NCBI RefSeq assembly: GCF_019049285.1
Contig: NZ_JAGMUL010000005.1
Span: 1 to 64,000 of the forward strand
Direction of reading: 5' to 3'
Source: Streptomyces sp. AC550_RSS872
GTDB taxonomy: Bacteria; Actinomycetota; Actinomycetes; Streptomycetales; Streptomycetaceae
Length of the DNA stretch: 64,000 nt
Shown here: positions 17,319 to 25,918 of the stretch, in pieces
How positions within the stretch are numbered: the stretch's first letter is position 1
Layout: every line of letters starts with the position of its first letter
Position numbers and translations under genes: made by a program
The notes under the pieces: generated by a model
Told to the model about the DNA's origin: nothing
The model's input: only the letters and a program-made list of their open reading frames with translations
The model's database searches: none

Positions 17319-17717
17319 CTACCAGACGTAGGCGAGGACTTCTCCGCCTACGCCCTTCTTGCCGGCCTGCTTGTCGGTCAGGAGACCGTGCGACGTGGAG
17401 ATGATCGCCACGCCGAGGCCACCGAGAACCTTGGGCAGGTTGGTGGACTTCGCGTACACCCGGAGACCGGGCTTGGAGATCCGCTTGATGCCCGCGATGG
17501 AGCGCTCACGGTTCGGGCCGAACTTCAGCTCGAGGACGAGGTTCTTGCCAACCTCGGCGTCCTCGACACGCCAGCCCGTGATGAAGCCCTCCTGCTGGAG
17601 GATCTCCGCGATGTGCGACTTGATCTTCGAGTGCGGCATCGCCACGGTGTCGTGGTACGCCGAGTTCGCGTTCCGCAGACGCGTAAGCATGTCTGCGATC
17701 GGATCAGTCATGGTCAT
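17319..17717 (-). CDS. rpsH: 30S ribosomal protein S8
   Basis: A 132-residue S8 that binds helix 21 of 16S rRNA and organises the platform. The start [18 protein letters not shown] is chosen over the longer frame from 17762, whose extra 15 residues are not family-like; GAAGG lies upstream. The C-terminal [12 protein letters not shown] signature and final AYVW are present. A 212-base gap separates it from rpsZ, longer than elsewhere in the operon, and contains the AT-rich hairpin at the rpsZ stop (17912-17931). Confidence 0.97.
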   Translation of the reverse strand: MTMTDPIADMLTRLRNANSAYHDTVAMPHSKIKSHIAEILQQEGFITGWRVEDAEVGKNLVLELKFGPNRERSIAGIKRISKPGLRVYAKSTNLPKVLGGLGVAIISTSHGLLTDKQAGKKGVGGEVLAYVW

Positions 17718-17929
17718 GAATTGGCCTTCGGCCTCTCTCGCCGGGGTTTCCTGGTGCGCCATCCCTCTCCCCGATCCGAGACGGGACGGGTGCGGCGCGG
17801 TGGACCTACGGCGTAGTAAGTCGTACGGGCGCGACAGGCGCCCAACCCCACAAGCCTAAGCCATGCGGAGGTGGGCCCCTGTCCACCCAGATGCTTACCG
17901 AGAGCCTCTGGAATCCCTAAATTAGGGGA

Positions 17930-18115
17930 TTACCAGGAGCTCTTGGTCACGCCCGGCAGCTCGCCACGGTGAGCCATCTCACGAAGGCACACGCGGCACA
18001 GGCCGAACTTGCGGTACACGGAGTGCGGGCGGCCGCAGCGCTGGCAGCGGGTGTAGCCACGCACACCGAACTTGGGCTTGCGAGCAGCCTTAGCGATCAG
18101 AGCCTTCTTCGCCAT
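17930..18115 (-). CDS. rpsZ: 30S ribosomal protein S14, zinc-binding type Z
   Basis: A 61-residue S14 with four zinc ligands Cys24, Cys27, Cys40 and Cys43 in CQRC...LCRVC. The upstream in-frame start (64 residues) is rejected because [18 protein letters not shown] is the family N-terminus. Streptomyces usually carry a second, zinc-free long S14 elsewhere that replaces this one under zinc starvation. It follows rplE by five bases. An inverted repeat rich in A and T covers its stop codon. Confidence 0.96.
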   Translation of the reverse strand: MAKKALIAKAARKPKFGVRGYTRCQRCGRPHSVYRKFGLCRVCLREMAHRGELPGVTKSSW

Positions 18116-18120
18116 CTCGC

Positions 18121-18678
18121 TCACGCCTCCTTGAAGGGGAAGCCGAGGTGACGAAGGAGCGCGCGGCCCTCAGCGTCGTTGGTCGCCGTGGTGACCACGG
18201 TGATGTCCATACCCCGGACGCGGTCGATCTTGTCCTGGTCGATCTCGTGGAACATGACCTGCTCGGTGAGACCGAAGGTGTAGTTGCCACGGCCGTCGAA
18301 CTGCTTGGGGGACAGACCACGGAAGTCGCGGATGCGCGGGAGCGCGAGCGACAGGGTGCGGTCCAGGAACTCCCACATGCGGTCGCCACGGAGCGTGACA
18401 TGGGCACCGATCGGCTGGCCCTCACGCAGCTTGAACTGCGCGATGGACTTGCGGGCCTTGGTGACGGCCGGCTTCTGACCGGTGATCGTGGTGAGGTCGC
18501 GGATGGCGCCCTCGATCAGCTTGGAGTCGCGGGCGGCGTCGCCCACACCCATGTTGACCACGATCTTGACGAGGCCGGGGATCTGCATGACGTTCTCGTA
18601 CTTGAACTCGTCACGCAGCTTGCCCGCGATCTCCTCGCGGTACTTCGTCTTCAGACGCGGAGTGGTGGTGGTAGCCAT
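18121..18678 (-). CDS. rplE: 50S ribosomal protein L5
   Basis: A 185-residue L5 that binds 5S rRNA and contacts P-site tRNA. Family segments include [37 protein letters not shown] and [24 protein letters not shown]. It overlaps the rplX stop by one base (TGATG), showing coupling, and is followed by rpsZ after five bases. Length is normal. Confidence 0.98.
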   Translation of the reverse strand: MATTTTPRLKTKYREEIAGKLRDEFKYENVMQIPGLVKIVVNMGVGDAARDSKLIEGAIRDLTTITGQKPAVTKARKSIAQFKLREGQPIGAHVTLRGDRMWEFLDRTLSLALPRIRDFRGLSPKQFDGRGNYTFGLTEQVMFHEIDQDKIDRVRGMDITVVTTATNDAEGRALLRHLGFPFKEA

Positions 18679-19001
18679 CAGATGTCCTCACCCGTCCGCT
18701 TGGCAACGCGGATCTTGTTGCCTTCGTCGTCGAAGCGGTAGCCGACACGCGTGACGACCTTGTTGCCGTCCTTCTCAACGACCAGCTGGACGTTGGAGAC
18801 GTGGATCGGCGCCTCGGTCGTGACGATGCCGCCGGCCTGCGAACCCTTGGCGGTCGGACCGGCCTTGGTGTGCTTCTTGACCCGGTTGACACCCTCGACC
18901 AGGACGCGCTCGTCGCGCGGGTAAGCGGCAATGACCTTGCCCTGCTTGCCCTTGTCCTTGCCGGTGATGACCTGGACCAGGTCGCCCTTCTTGATCTTCA
19001 T
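18678..19001 (-). CDS. rplX: 50S ribosomal protein L24
   Basis: A 107-residue L24, an early assembly protein of the large subunit. The KOW motif is visible in [20 protein letters not shown] (residues 2-21), followed by EGVNRVKKH. It starts two bases after rplN and its stop overlaps the rplE start. Confidence 0.97.
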   Translation of the reverse strand: MKIKKGDLVQVITGKDKGKQGKVIAAYPRDERVLVEGVNRVKKHTKAGPTAKGSQAGGIVTTEAPIHVSNVQLVVEKDGNKVVTRVGYRFDDEGNKIRVAKRTGEDI

Positions 19002-19003
19002 GC

Positions 19004-19372
19004 TTACAGCACCTCCGGCGCGAGCGAGATGATCTTCATGAACTTCTTCTCGCGCAGCTCACGGCCGACCGGGCCGAAGATGCGGGTGCCGCGAGGGTCG
19101 CCGTCGTTCTTCAGAATGACGGCGGCGTTCTCGTCGAAGCGGATGTACGAGCCGTCCGGACGGCGGCGCTCCTTGACGGTGCGAACGATGACCGCCTTGA
19201 CGACGTCACCCTTCTTCACGTTGCCACCGGGGATCGCGTCCTTGACGGTGGCGACGATGACGTCACCGATGCCCGCGTAGCGGCGACCGGAGCCACCGAG
19301 CACACGGATGCAAAGGATTTCCTTCGCACCAGTGTTGTCGGCGACGCGCAGTCGCGACTCCTGCTGGATCAC
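19004..19372 (-). CDS. rplN: 50S ribosomal protein L14
   Basis: A 122-residue L14 that forms an intersubunit bridge. The sequence [20 protein letters not shown] and the [15 protein letters not shown] region are diagnostic, and the length is exactly that of the family. It begins the spc group here, separated from rpsQ by 171 bases that contain two UUCG-loop hairpins. Confidence 0.98.
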   Translation of the reverse strand: MIQQESRLRVADNTGAKEILCIRVLGGSGRRYAGIGDVIVATVKDAIPGGNVKKGDVVKAVIVRTVKERRRPDGSYIRFDENAAVILKNDGDPRGTRIFGPVGRELREKKFMKIISLAPEVL

Positions 19373-19491
19373 GTCTATCTCCTGTTTGTCTGCCGGTTCC
19401 CTCCGGGAGTTGAACCGGAGAGCCTGGCGGAACCGTCCTGCGGATGTGCCCCGCAGGAATTACTTGCGCCTCTGAAAGGGAAGAACCCTGT

Positions 19492-19515
19492 CCGCCGGGG
19501 CCGAAGCCCCGGCGG
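19492..19515 (-). terminator. Second of two UUCG hairpins between rpsQ and rplN
   Basis: Arms CCGCCGGGGC (19492-19501) and GCCCCGGCGG (19506-19515) give a 10-bp stem. On the minus-strand RNA the loop is UUCG, an extra-stable tetraloop. No T-run follows. It lies six bases beyond the first hairpin at the border between S10 and spc operons. Confidence 0.6.
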
Positions 19516-19520
19516 GGGTC

Positions 19521-19540
19521 AGCGGGGGCGAACCCCCGCT
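19521..19540 (-). terminator. First of two UUCG hairpins directly after rpsQ
   Basis: Arms AGCGGGGG (19521-19528) and CCCCCGCT (19533-19540) form an 8-bp stem with a UUCG loop in the minus-strand RNA. It begins four bases after the rpsQ stop codon. Together with the next hairpin it probably attenuates transcription or protects the 3' end of S10 mRNA. Confidence 0.6.
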
Positions 19541-19543
19541 TGA

Positions 19544-19831
19544 TTACTTCGCCTTCTCGAGGATCTCGACGACGCGCCAGCGCTTCGTCGCGGACAGCGG
19601 CCGGGTCTCCATGAGGAGGACACGGTCGCCGACGCCCGCAGCGTTCTGCTCGTCGTGGGCCTTGAGCTTGTTCGTACGGCGGATGACCTTGCCGTACAGC
19701 GCGTGCTTGACGCGGTCCTCGACAGCGACAACGACGGTCTTGTCCATCTTGTCGCTGACGACGAGACCCTCACGGGTCTTGCGGAAGCCGCGGGCCTCTG
19801 CAGTCTGCTCAGTCACGTTGCTCTCACTCAT
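19544..19831 (-). CDS. rpsQ: 30S ribosomal protein S17
   Basis: A 95-residue S17, an OB-fold primary 16S rRNA binding protein. Family sequences are [27 protein letters not shown] and [23 protein letters not shown]. The N-terminal 14 residues are a short actinomycete extension. Its ATG shares a base with the rpmC stop. It is the last gene of the S10 operon, followed by two stable hairpins. Confidence 0.97.
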   Translation of the reverse strand: MSESNVTEQTAEARGFRKTREGLVVSDKMDKTVVVAVEDRVKHALYGKVIRRTNKLKAHDEQNAAGVGDRVLLMETRPLSATKRWRVVEILEKAK

Positions 19832-20055
19832 CAGGCGCTCTCCACCGTCTCGATGCCCAGCTCGCGCTCACGCATCAGGGTGTAGATCCGCGCGATGTCC
19901 TTACGGACGGCCTTGAGCCGACCGTGGTTCTCGAGCTGACCCGTCGCCGCCTGGAAGCGGAGGTTGAACAGCTCTTCCTTGGCCTCGCGAAGCTTCGCCA
20001 GAAGCTCCTCGTTGCCCAGCTCGCGCAGCTCGGACGCCTTGGTACCGGCCGACAT
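19831..20055 (-). CDS. rpmC: 50S ribosomal protein L29
   Basis: A 74-residue L29 at the tunnel exit, where trigger factor and SRP dock. The ATG ending at 20055 shares its A with the rplP stop (TGATG) and has GGTGA upstream; a GTG one codon earlier is possible. Family segment: [26 protein letters not shown]. The stop overlaps the rpsQ start by one base, so rplP, rpmC and rpsQ are tightly coupled. Confidence 0.96.
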   Translation of the reverse strand: MSAGTKASELRELGNEELLAKLREAKEELFNLRFQAATGQLENHGRLKAVRKDIARIYTLMRERELGIETVESA

Positions 20056-20474
20056 CACGCTTCACCTGCCTCGCGCTTGACGATCCGGCACTTCATCGGC
20101 AGCTTGTGGGCGGCGCGAGTCAGAGCCTCACGGGCGATCTTCTCGTTGGGGTACGACAGCTCGAACATCACGCGTCCGGGCTTGACGTTGGCGATCCACC
20201 ACTCCGGGGAACCCTTACCGGAACCCATGCGGGTCTCGGCGGGCTTCTTGGTGAGGGGACGGTCCGGGTAGATGTTGATCCAGACCTTGCCACCACGCTT
20301 GATGTGACGCGTCATGGCGATACGAGCGGCCTCGATCTGACGGTTCGTCACGTAGGCCGGGGTGAGCGCCTGGATGCCGTACTCGCCGAACGCAACCTGC
20401 GTTCCACCCTTGGACATGCCAGAGCGCTTCGGGTGGTGCTGCTTGCGGTGCTTGACCCTACGGGGGATCAGCAT
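20055..20474 (-). CDS. rplP: 50S ribosomal protein L16
   Basis: A 139-residue L16 next to the A-site t[22 protein letters not shown] at the start, the [12 protein letters not shown] signature and [17 protein letters not shown]-type end are diagnostic. The Arg of the GSGKGSPE loop region that is hydroxylated in some bacteria (RMGSG) is present. It lies five bases after rpsC and overlaps rpmC. Confidence 0.98.
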   Translation of the reverse strand: MLIPRRVKHRKQHHPKRSGMSKGGTQVAFGEYGIQALTPAYVTNRQIEAARIAMTRHIKRGGKVWINIYPDRPLTKKPAETRMGSGKGSPEWWIANVKPGRVMFELSYPNEKIAREALTRAAHKLPMKCRIVKREAGEA

Positions 20475-20479
20475 GTCGG

Positions 20480-21301
20480 TCAGGCCTCCGTTCCGGTGCT
20501 CTCAGCCGGAGCGGACGCGGGAGCCTCGGCCTTGGGGGCCTCGGAACCGGCAGCCTGCTGCGGCTTACGACCGCGCCGCTCGCCACCACGGCCACCACGG
20601 GCCGGGCGGTCGGCACCACCACGGGCCGGGCGGTTACCCGCACGGGCCGCAGCGTTCTCGGCGCGGACCTCGGCGATGTTCTTGACGTCGCCCTTGTAGA
20701 TCCAGACCTTCACACCGATGCGGCCGAAGGTCGTCTTGGCCTCGAAGAAGCCGTAGTCCACGTTCGCACGGAGCGTGTGCAGGGGCACACGGCCCTCGCG
20801 GTAGAACTCCGAGCGGGACATCTCGGCGCCACCGAGGCGGCCACCGCACTGGATCTTGATGCCCTTGGCGCCGGCCTTCATGGCGGACTGCATGCTCTTG
20901 CGCATGGCCCGACGGAAGGAGACGCGGGAGGAGAGCTGCTCGGCAACGGCCTGGGCAACCAGCTGAGCGTCGGTCTCGGGGTTCTTGACCTCGAGGATGT
21001 TCAGCTGGACCTGCTTGCCCGTGAGCTTCTCGAGGTCACCGCGGATGCGGTCGGCCTCGGCGCCACGGCGGCCGATGACGATGCCCGGACGCGCGGTGTG
21101 GATGTCCACCCGCACACGGTCACGGGTGCGCTCGATCTCCACCTTCGAGATACCGGCGCGCTCCATGCCGGACGTCATCATCCGACGGATGGCGACGTCT
21201 TCCTTGACGTAGTCCTTGTACAGCTTGTCGGCGTACCACCGGGACTTGAAGTCCGTGGTGACACCGAGCCGGAACCCATGCGGGTTAACCTTCTGGCCCA
21301 T
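20480..21301 (-). CDS. rpsC: 30S ribosomal protein S3
   Basis: A 273-residue S3 of the mRNA entry tunnel with helicase-related basic residues. It starts [14 protein letters not shown], contains the KH domain with [13 protein letters not shown] and the C-terminal [20 protein letters not shown] signature. From about residue 215 it has a long Ala/Gly/Arg/Pro-rich tail ([13 protein letters not shown]...), usual in Streptomyces. The ATG overlaps the rplV stop by one base. Confidence 0.98.
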   Translation of the reverse strand: MGQKVNPHGFRLGVTTDFKSRWYADKLYKDYVKEDVAIRRMMTSGMERAGISKVEIERTRDRVRVDIHTARPGIVIGRRGAEADRIRGDLEKLTGKQVQLNILEVKNPETDAQLVAQAVAEQLSSRVSFRRAMRKSMQSAMKAGAKGIKIQCGGRLGGAEMSRSEFYREGRVPLHTLRANVDYGFFEAKTTFGRIGVKVWIYKGDVKNIAEVRAENAAARAGNRPARGGADRPARGGRGGERRGRKPQQAAGSEAPKAEAPASAPAESTGTEA

Positions 21302-21648
21302 TACCGGGTTCCTTCCTTGCTGGCGACGACCACGGTGATGTGGCTGGTCCGCTTGCGGATCCGGTAGGCACGGCCCTGGGCACGCGGACGGAACCGCTTC
21401 AGGGTCGGGCCCTCGTCGACGTACGCCTCGCTGATGAACAGCGAGGTGGCGTCCGGGTGGTCGTAGTTGTGCGCGGCGTTGGCGATGGCGCTGTCGAGCA
21501 CCTTGCCGACGGGCACGGAGGCTGCCTGCGGAGCGAATCGCAGAACAGCCTGAGCCTCCGTGGCATCCATGCCACGGATAAGGTCCACCACGCGGCGGGC
21601 CTTCATGGGCGTAACGCGGATGTACCGCGCCTGGGCCCTGGCTTCCAT
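21301..21648 (-). CDS. rplV: 50S ribosomal protein L22
   Basis: A 115-residue L22 lining the peptide exit tunnel. The region [17 protein letters not shown]-like (here [16 protein letters not shown]) and the [22 protein letters not shown] loop, the part that reaches the macrolide-binding constriction, are intact. It follows rpsS by 44 bases and overlaps rpsC by one base. Confidence 0.98.
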   Translation of the reverse strand: MEARAQARYIRVTPMKARRVVDLIRGMDATEAQAVLRFAPQAASVPVGKVLDSAIANAAHNYDHPDATSLFISEAYVDEGPTLKRFRPRAQGRAYRIRKRTSHITVVVASKEGTR

Positions 21649-21692
21649 GGTTGTCCCTCTCAGTTACTTACGTGTCTGAATGCGATCCGCTA

Positions 21693-21974
21693 CTAGCGGC
21701 GCTTCGACTTCCGGTCGTCCTTGACGTGGCCCCGGAAGGTGCGCGTCGGCGAGAACTCGCCGAGCTTGTGGCCGACCATCGACTCGGTGACGAACACCGG
21801 GATGTGGGTCTTGCCGTTGTGCACCGCGAGCGTGTGGCCGAGCATGGCCGGCACGATCATGGAGCGACGGGACCAGGTCTTGATGACGTTCTTGGTGCCG
21901 GCTTCGTTCTGGGCTTCCACCTTCTTGATCAGGTGGTCGTCGACGAAGGGCCCCTTCTTGAGACTGCGCGGCAT
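21693..21974 (-). CDS. rpsS: 30S ribosomal protein S19
   Basis: A 93-residue S19 of the subunit head. It begins [18 protein letters not shown] and contains [32 protein letters not shown], both signatures of the family. It lies 12 bases after rplB in the S10 operon; rplV follows after 44 bases. The longer overlapping frame to 22077 is a shadow of rplB. Confidence 0.98.
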   Translation of the reverse strand: MPRSLKKGPFVDDHLIKKVEAQNEAGTKNVIKTWSRRSMIVPAMLGHTLAVHNGKTHIPVFVTESMVGHKLGEFSPTRTFRGHVKDDRKSKRR

Positions 21975-21986
21975 CTAAACCCGCTC

Positions 21987-22823
21987 CTAGCGCTTCTTGT
22001 TCGTCTTGCGGCGGCGGACGATGTACTTGTTCGACGCCTTCTTGGGCGAACGAGTACGACCCTCCTTCTGACCCCACGGGGAGACCGGGTGGCGACCACC
22101 GGAGGTCTTGCCCTCACCACCACCGTGCGGGTGGTCAACCGGGTTCATCGCCACACCGCGAACGGTCGGGCGAACGCCCAGCCAGCGCTTACGGCCGGCC
22201 TTACCCCAGTTGATGTTGCTCTGCTCGGCGTTGCCGACCTCGCCGACGGTGGCGCGGCAGCGCACGTCGACCAGGCGGATCTCACCGGAGGGCATGCGCA
22301 GGTGGGCCATCTGGCCCTCCTTCGCGAGCAGCTGCACGGAGGCACCGGCGGAGCGGGCGAACTTGGCGCCGCCACCGGGACGGAGCTCGATCGCGTGGAT
22401 CGTGGTACCGACCGGGATGTTGCGCAGCGCCAGGTTGTTGCCCGGCTTGATGTCGGCCCCGGGACCGTTCTCGACGCGGTCACCCTGCTGCAGGTTGCGC
22501 GGGGCGAGGATGTAGCGCTTCTCGCCGTCGGCGTAGTGCAGCAGCGCGATGCGCGCGGTGCGGTTGGGGTCGTACTCGATGTGCGCGACCTTCGCCGGCA
22601 CGCCGTCCTTGTCGTGACGACGGAAGTCGATCACGCGGTAGGCGCGCTTGTGGCCACCACCCTGGTGGCGGACGGTCACACGACCGGAGTTGTTACGGCC
22701 ACCCTTGCTGTGCAGGGGGCGGACCAACGACTTCTCCGGCGTGGACCGCGTGACCTCGACGAAGTCGGCGACGCTGGAGCCACGACGGCCCGGCGTAGTC
22801 GGCTTGTACTTGCGGATTCCCAT
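21987..22823 (-). CDS. rplB: 50S ribosomal protein L2
   Basis: A 278-residue L2 needed for subunit joining and peptidyl transfer. It starts [18 protein letters not shown]; the active-site-near motif [19 protein letters not shown], including the critical His, is present near residue 230, and the tail is basic (RRRKTNKKR). It follows rplW by 40 bases and precedes rpsS by 12. Confidence 0.99.
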   Translation of the reverse strand: MGIRKYKPTTPGRRGSSVADFVEVTRSTPEKSLVRPLHSKGGRNNSGRVTVRHQGGGHKRAYRVIDFRRHDKDGVPAKVAHIEYDPNRTARIALLHYADGEKRYILAPRNLQQGDRVENGPGADIKPGNNLALRNIPVGTTIHAIELRPGGGAKFARSAGASVQLLAKEGQMAHLRMPSGEIRLVDVRCRATVGEVGNAEQSNINWGKAGRKRWLGVRPTVRGVAMNPVDHPHGGGEGKTSGGRHPVSPWGQKEGRTRSPKKASNKYIVRRRKTNKKR

Positions 22824-22863
22824 TTCTCAGTCCTCGTCCGATATCGGACGATCCGGACCGCCC

Positions 22864-23283
22864 TTAGGCGGTCGGACCGCCGAAGATGTCGATACGGTCG
22901 CCCTCAGCGAGGGTCACGATCGCGCGCTTGGTGCCGGCACGCTGGCCGAAGCCCGTGCGGGTCCGCTTGCGCTTGCCCTGGCGGTTGATCGTGTTGACCC
23001 CGGTGACCTTGACCTCGAAGACCGCCTCGACGGCCTGCTTGATCTGGGTCTTGTTGGAGCTCGGCGCGACGATGAACGTGTACTTGTTCTCGTCGAGAAG
23101 CGCGTAGCTCTTCTCGGACACGACCGGCTTGATCAGGACGTCACGGGGGTCCGTGAACGCCTTGCTGACCGGGGTGACGACGGTGTTCTTGCCCTCGGCG
23201 GCGTGGCGACGCGCCTTGGCGACGCGAGCGGCCTTGGCCTTCTTCGCGGCCTTCGAGGCAATGGCGGGGTGACGGATGGCCAT
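22864..23283 (-). CDS. rplW: 50S ribosomal protein L23
   Basis: A 139-residue L23, the docking site of trigger factor and SRP at the tunnel exit. The family core starts at [19 protein letters not shown] (about residue 45), so the first 40 residues are a basic Ala/Lys extension typical of Streptomyces. [17 protein letters not shown] and the [17 protein letters not shown] loop follow. Its ATG shares a base with the rplD stop. Confidence 0.97.
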   Translation of the reverse strand: MAIRHPAIASKAAKKAKAARVAKARRHAAEGKNTVVTPVSKAFTDPRDVLIKPVVSEKSYALLDENKYTFIVAPSSNKTQIKQAVEAVFEVKVTGVNTINRQGKRKRTRTGFGQRAGTKRAIVTLAEGDRIDIFGGPTA

Positions 23284-23939
23284 CAGACCTCGCTCCCTTC
23301 GGTGTCATTGGCCTTCGGGCCCGACACGAAGGACTCGAACGCGGCCTGGGTGAAGACCACGTCGTCCGAGACGAGAACGTCGTACGTGTTCAGCTGGCCC
23401 GGCTCCAGGATGTGGACCTGGGGCAGGTTGCGGGCGGACAGCCACGCGGCCTCGTCGGCGCGCTCGACGACCAGGAGCAGGTTCTTGCGCTCCGAGATCT
23501 TGCCGAACAGCGACTTGGCGGCCTTCGTGGACGGGGCGTCGCCCTCGATCACGCCGGAGACGACGTGAATGCGGTTGTTGCGGGCCCGGTCGGTGAGGGC
23601 GTGGCGCAGGGCCGCGGCCTTCATCTTCTTCGGGGTCCGCTGCGAGTAGTCACGCGGCACGGGACCGTGCACGACGCCACCACCGGCGAACTGCGGCGCG
23701 CGGGTCGAACCCTGACGGGCGCGACCGGTGCCCTTCTGGCGGTAAGGCTTCCTGCCACCACCACGGACTTCACCGCGGGTCTTGGTCTTGTGCGTGCCCT
23801 GGCGGGCAGCGGCCAGCTGTGCGACGACGACCTGGTGGAGCAGCGGAACGCTGATCTTCTCTACGTCGAAGATCTCCGCGGGGAGCTCGACGGAACCGGC
23901 CTTGTCGCCCGCCGGCGAAAGGATGTCAACAGTGCTCAT
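23283..23939 (-). CDS. rplD: 50S ribosomal protein L4
   Basis: A 218-residue L4 that lines the exit tunnel. The extended loop with [20 protein letters not shown], which approaches the macrolide site, is intact. L4 is also the S10-operon autorepressor in enterobacteria; whether this holds here is unknown. It lies eight bases after rplC and overlaps rplW by one base. Confidence 0.98.
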   Translation of the reverse strand: MSTVDILSPAGDKAGSVELPAEIFDVEKISVPLLHQVVVAQLAAARQGTHKTKTRGEVRGGGRKPYRQKGTGRARQGSTRAPQFAGGGVVHGPVPRDYSQRTPKKMKAAALRHALTDRARNNRIHVVSGVIEGDAPSTKAAKSLFGKISERKNLLLVVERADEAAWLSARNLPQVHILEPGQLNTYDVLVSDDVVFTQAAFESFVSGPKANDTEGSEV

Positions 23940-23947
23940 CGGTTACC

Positions 23948-24592
23948 TCAGGCCCCCTTGGCCGCGGTGCGGACCAGGACGAGGCCGCCGTTCGGACCGG
24001 GAACCGCGCCCTTGATGAGCAGCAGACCCTTCTCCGCGTCAACGGCGTGGACGGTCAGGTTCTGGGTGGTGACCCGCTCGTTGCCCATGCGACCCGCCAT
24101 GCGGAGGCCCTTGAACACACGGCCCGGGGTGGCGCAGCCACCGATGGAACCGGGAGAGCGGTGCTTGCGCTGGGTGCCGTGACCGGCGCCGAGGCCCTTG
24201 AAGTTGTGACGCTTCATGACACCGGCGAAGCCCTTGCCCTTGCTCTTGCCGGTGACGTCGACCTTCACGCCGGCCTCGAAGACCTCGGCCGTGACTTCCT
24301 GGCCGAGCGTGTACTCGGAGGCGTCAGCGGTGCGGATCTCGACGAGGTGACGACGGGGGGTGACGTCGGCCTTGGCGAAGTGACCCTTGAGGGGCTTGTT
24401 CACCTTGCGCGGGTCGATCTCGCCGAAGGCGATCTGGACCGACTCGTAGCCGTCGACGTCGTTGGTACGGACCTGGGTGACGACGTTGGGGCCGGCCTTG
24501 ACGACGGTGACCGGAACAACACGGTTGTTCTCGTCCCACACCTGCGTCATGCCGAGCTTCTCGCCCAGGATGCCCTTGATCTGCTTAGCCAT
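23948..24592 (-). CDS. rplC: 50S ribosomal protein L3
   Basis: A 214-residue L3, an assembly initiator reaching toward the peptidyl transferase centre. The sequence [18 protein letters not shown] at the start and [30 protein letters not shown] (the central extension) are diagnostic. It follows rpsJ by 17 bases. The ATG gives the usual MAKQIKG N-terminus. Confidence 0.98.
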   Translation of the reverse strand: MAKQIKGILGEKLGMTQVWDENNRVVPVTVVKAGPNVVTQVRTNDVDGYESVQIAFGEIDPRKVNKPLKGHFAKADVTPRRHLVEIRTADASEYTLGQEVTAEVFEAGVKVDVTGKSKGKGFAGVMKRHNFKGLGAGHGTQRKHRSPGSIGGCATPGRVFKGLRMAGRMGNERVTTQNLTVHAVDAEKGLLLIKGAVPGPNGGLVLVRTAAKGA

Positions 24593-24609
24593 TCTCAGAT
24601 CACCGACCC

Positions 24610-24918
24610 TCAGAGCTTGATCTCGATGTCGACACCGGCCGGAAGGTCGAGTCGCATCAGAGAGTCAACGGTCTTGGGCGTCGGGTCGAGGATGTCGATC
24701 AGGCGCTTGTGCGTGCGCATCTCGAAGTGCTCGCGCGAGTCCTTGTACTTGTGCGGCGACTTGATGACGCAGTACACGTTCTTCTCAGTGGGCAGCGGCA
24801 CCGGGCCCGCGACCGACGCACCAGTGCGGGTCACCGTCTCGACGATCTTCTTCGCCGAGGAGTCGATGACCTCGTGGTCGTAGGCCTTGAGCCGGATGCG
24901 GATCTTCTGTCCCGCCAT
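24610..24918 (-). CDS. rpsJ: 30S ribosomal protein S10 (NusE)
   Basis: A 102-residue S10, also the NusE partner of NusG and NusB in antitermination. It starts [19 protein letters not shown] and carries [23 protein letters not shown]. It is the first gene of the S10 operon, preceded by a long leader (about 380 bases from the best promoter) containing an element shared with the rpsL leader. Upstream of that leader the exopolysaccharide locus begins, whereas in many bacteria tuf would be adjacent. Confidence 0.99.
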   Translation of the reverse strand: MAGQKIRIRLKAYDHEVIDSSAKKIVETVTRTGASVAGPVPLPTEKNVYCVIKSPHKYKDSREHFEMRTHKRLIDILDPTPKTVDSLMRLDLPAGVDIEIKL

Positions 24919-24980
24919 GGCTACTCAGTAGTCCTTTGTCTCGTAACGCTCTGGAACCCGGTGTTCCTGTCTCCCGCTCT

Positions 24981-25005
24981 CCGACCCACGCGGTCGGGCG
25001 TGTCG
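24981..25005 (-). promoter_or_regulatory. Shared leader element, rpsJ copy
   Basis: A 25-base sequence centred on CCCGACCGCGTGGGTCGG (minus strand) lies about 63 bases upstream of the rpsJ start and recurs with one mismatch in the rpsL leader at 46286-46310. It forms the stem CCGACC / GGTCGG with loop GCGTG. Its function is unknown; equal placement in two ribosomal-protein leaders suggests regulation. Confidence 0.6.
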
Positions 25006-25160
25006 CGCTCCCGCTGACACAGATGCCCCTTGTTCGAACATCCCTGCACTGGGAACACGGCCCTTCCGGAACCGCAAGCCGGGGACTAGGAGGTCCACCG
25101 GGTGCCTGGCCGGCGCCGCACTGACACTTCCCGAAAGATTCCCGTACGTCCGCCCCAGCG

Positions 25161-25174
25161 CTGCCTTACGGCAG
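25161..25174 (-). other. GNRA-type tetraloop hairpin in the rpsJ leader
   Basis: CTGCC (25161-25165) and GGCAG (25170-25174) pair with a four-base loop, which reads GUAA on the minus-strand RNA. It is one of several small stems in the long rpsJ leader. Confidence 0.4.
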
Positions 25175-25301
25175 TTAGGGCGACGAGTACTGTGGGACTC
25201 GCTTCCGGTCCTCCCGGCGGGAGGCGCGCAGCATCAACACTCGACCGAGCAACTCGGACAGTCTGCCATATGGGGCAGGGGGCTGGCCAATCGAGCCGGA
25301 G

Positions 25302-25329
25302 AGAATACCCCGAGGGTGACGAAGGTCAA
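25302..25329 (-). promoter_or_regulatory. Candidate promoter of the S10 operon
   Basis: Minus-strand TTGACC (25324-25329) and TATTCT (25302-25307) are separated by 16 bases. The transcript would have a leader of about 380 bases before rpsJ. A second possible start is TTGGCC with CAGACT nearer to the gene. Confidence 0.5.
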
Positions 25330-25429
25330 ACCCGGTCGGCCGCGAGGCGCCCGAGCCGACGGATCCACCTCAGCAGACCCGTCGACCGACATACCCCTCC
25401 CCCGTACTCGTACCGGCGACGCTTCCGGG

Positions 25430-25918
25430 TCAGCTCCCCGTCGCGCTCGGACGTGGTCCCGCAAGCCGGCCCGGAGCCGGCTTGGAGGGGCCCTGCTCGC
25501 CCAGAAGCCGCAGCGCGTCCCGCAGCAGTGTGCTTGACGTGTGCACGGTGTAGGGGAAGTACACGACCCTCACCCCCACCCTCGCGAACTCGGCTTCGAG
25601 CCTCGTCCAGACGTCCGTGCCGAGCCAGTCGTCGCCCTTGAAGATGACGTCGAAGCCGACCTCCTTCCAGATCTCGATCTTGTCGTCCACGGTCGCGACG
25701 TACGTGTCGTCCACGTGGCGCACGCTGCGGACGATCTGGAGTCGCTCGGCCAGCGGGACGACGGGCGGGCGGCCTTTGAGGCGCTCCACGAGTTCGTCGG
25801 AGCAGACGCCGGCGACGAGGCGGTCGCAGTGGTCGCGCGCCCGGCGCAGGATGTTCAGATGGCCCACATGGAAGAGGTCGAAGACCCCTGGCGCGTAGCC
25901 GAGACGTTCTCCCGTCAA
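25430..25918 (-). CDS. Nucleotidyltransferase of the glycerol-3-phosphate cytidylyltransferase (TagD-like) family
   Basis: A 162-residue enzyme if translation starts at the TTG ending at 25918, which overlaps the stop of the upstream gene (TTGA). The longer frame is rejected because it runs through that gene. The fold is clear: GVFDLFHVGHLN with the HVGH nucleotide-binding motif at residues 17-20, then GVCSDELVERLKGRPPVVPLAERL, FKGDDW and a final HTSSTLLR. Family members join CTP (or ATP) to a phospho-alcohol such as glycerol-3-phosphate. In this locus a CDP-alcohol phosphotransferase is encoded 7.6 kb away, so a CDP-alcohol is the likely product; the alcohol itself is unknown. It is the last gene of the five-gene wzy-wzz-wzx operon. 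Confidence 0.75.
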   Translation of the reverse strand: MTGERLGYAPGVFDLFHVGHLNILRRARDHCDRLVAGVCSDELVERLKGRPPVVPLAERLQIVRSVRHVDDTYVATVDDKIEIWKEVGFDVIFKGDDWLGTDVWTRLEAEFARVGVRVVYFPYTVHTSSTLLRDALRLLGEQGPSKPAPGRLAGPRPSATGS

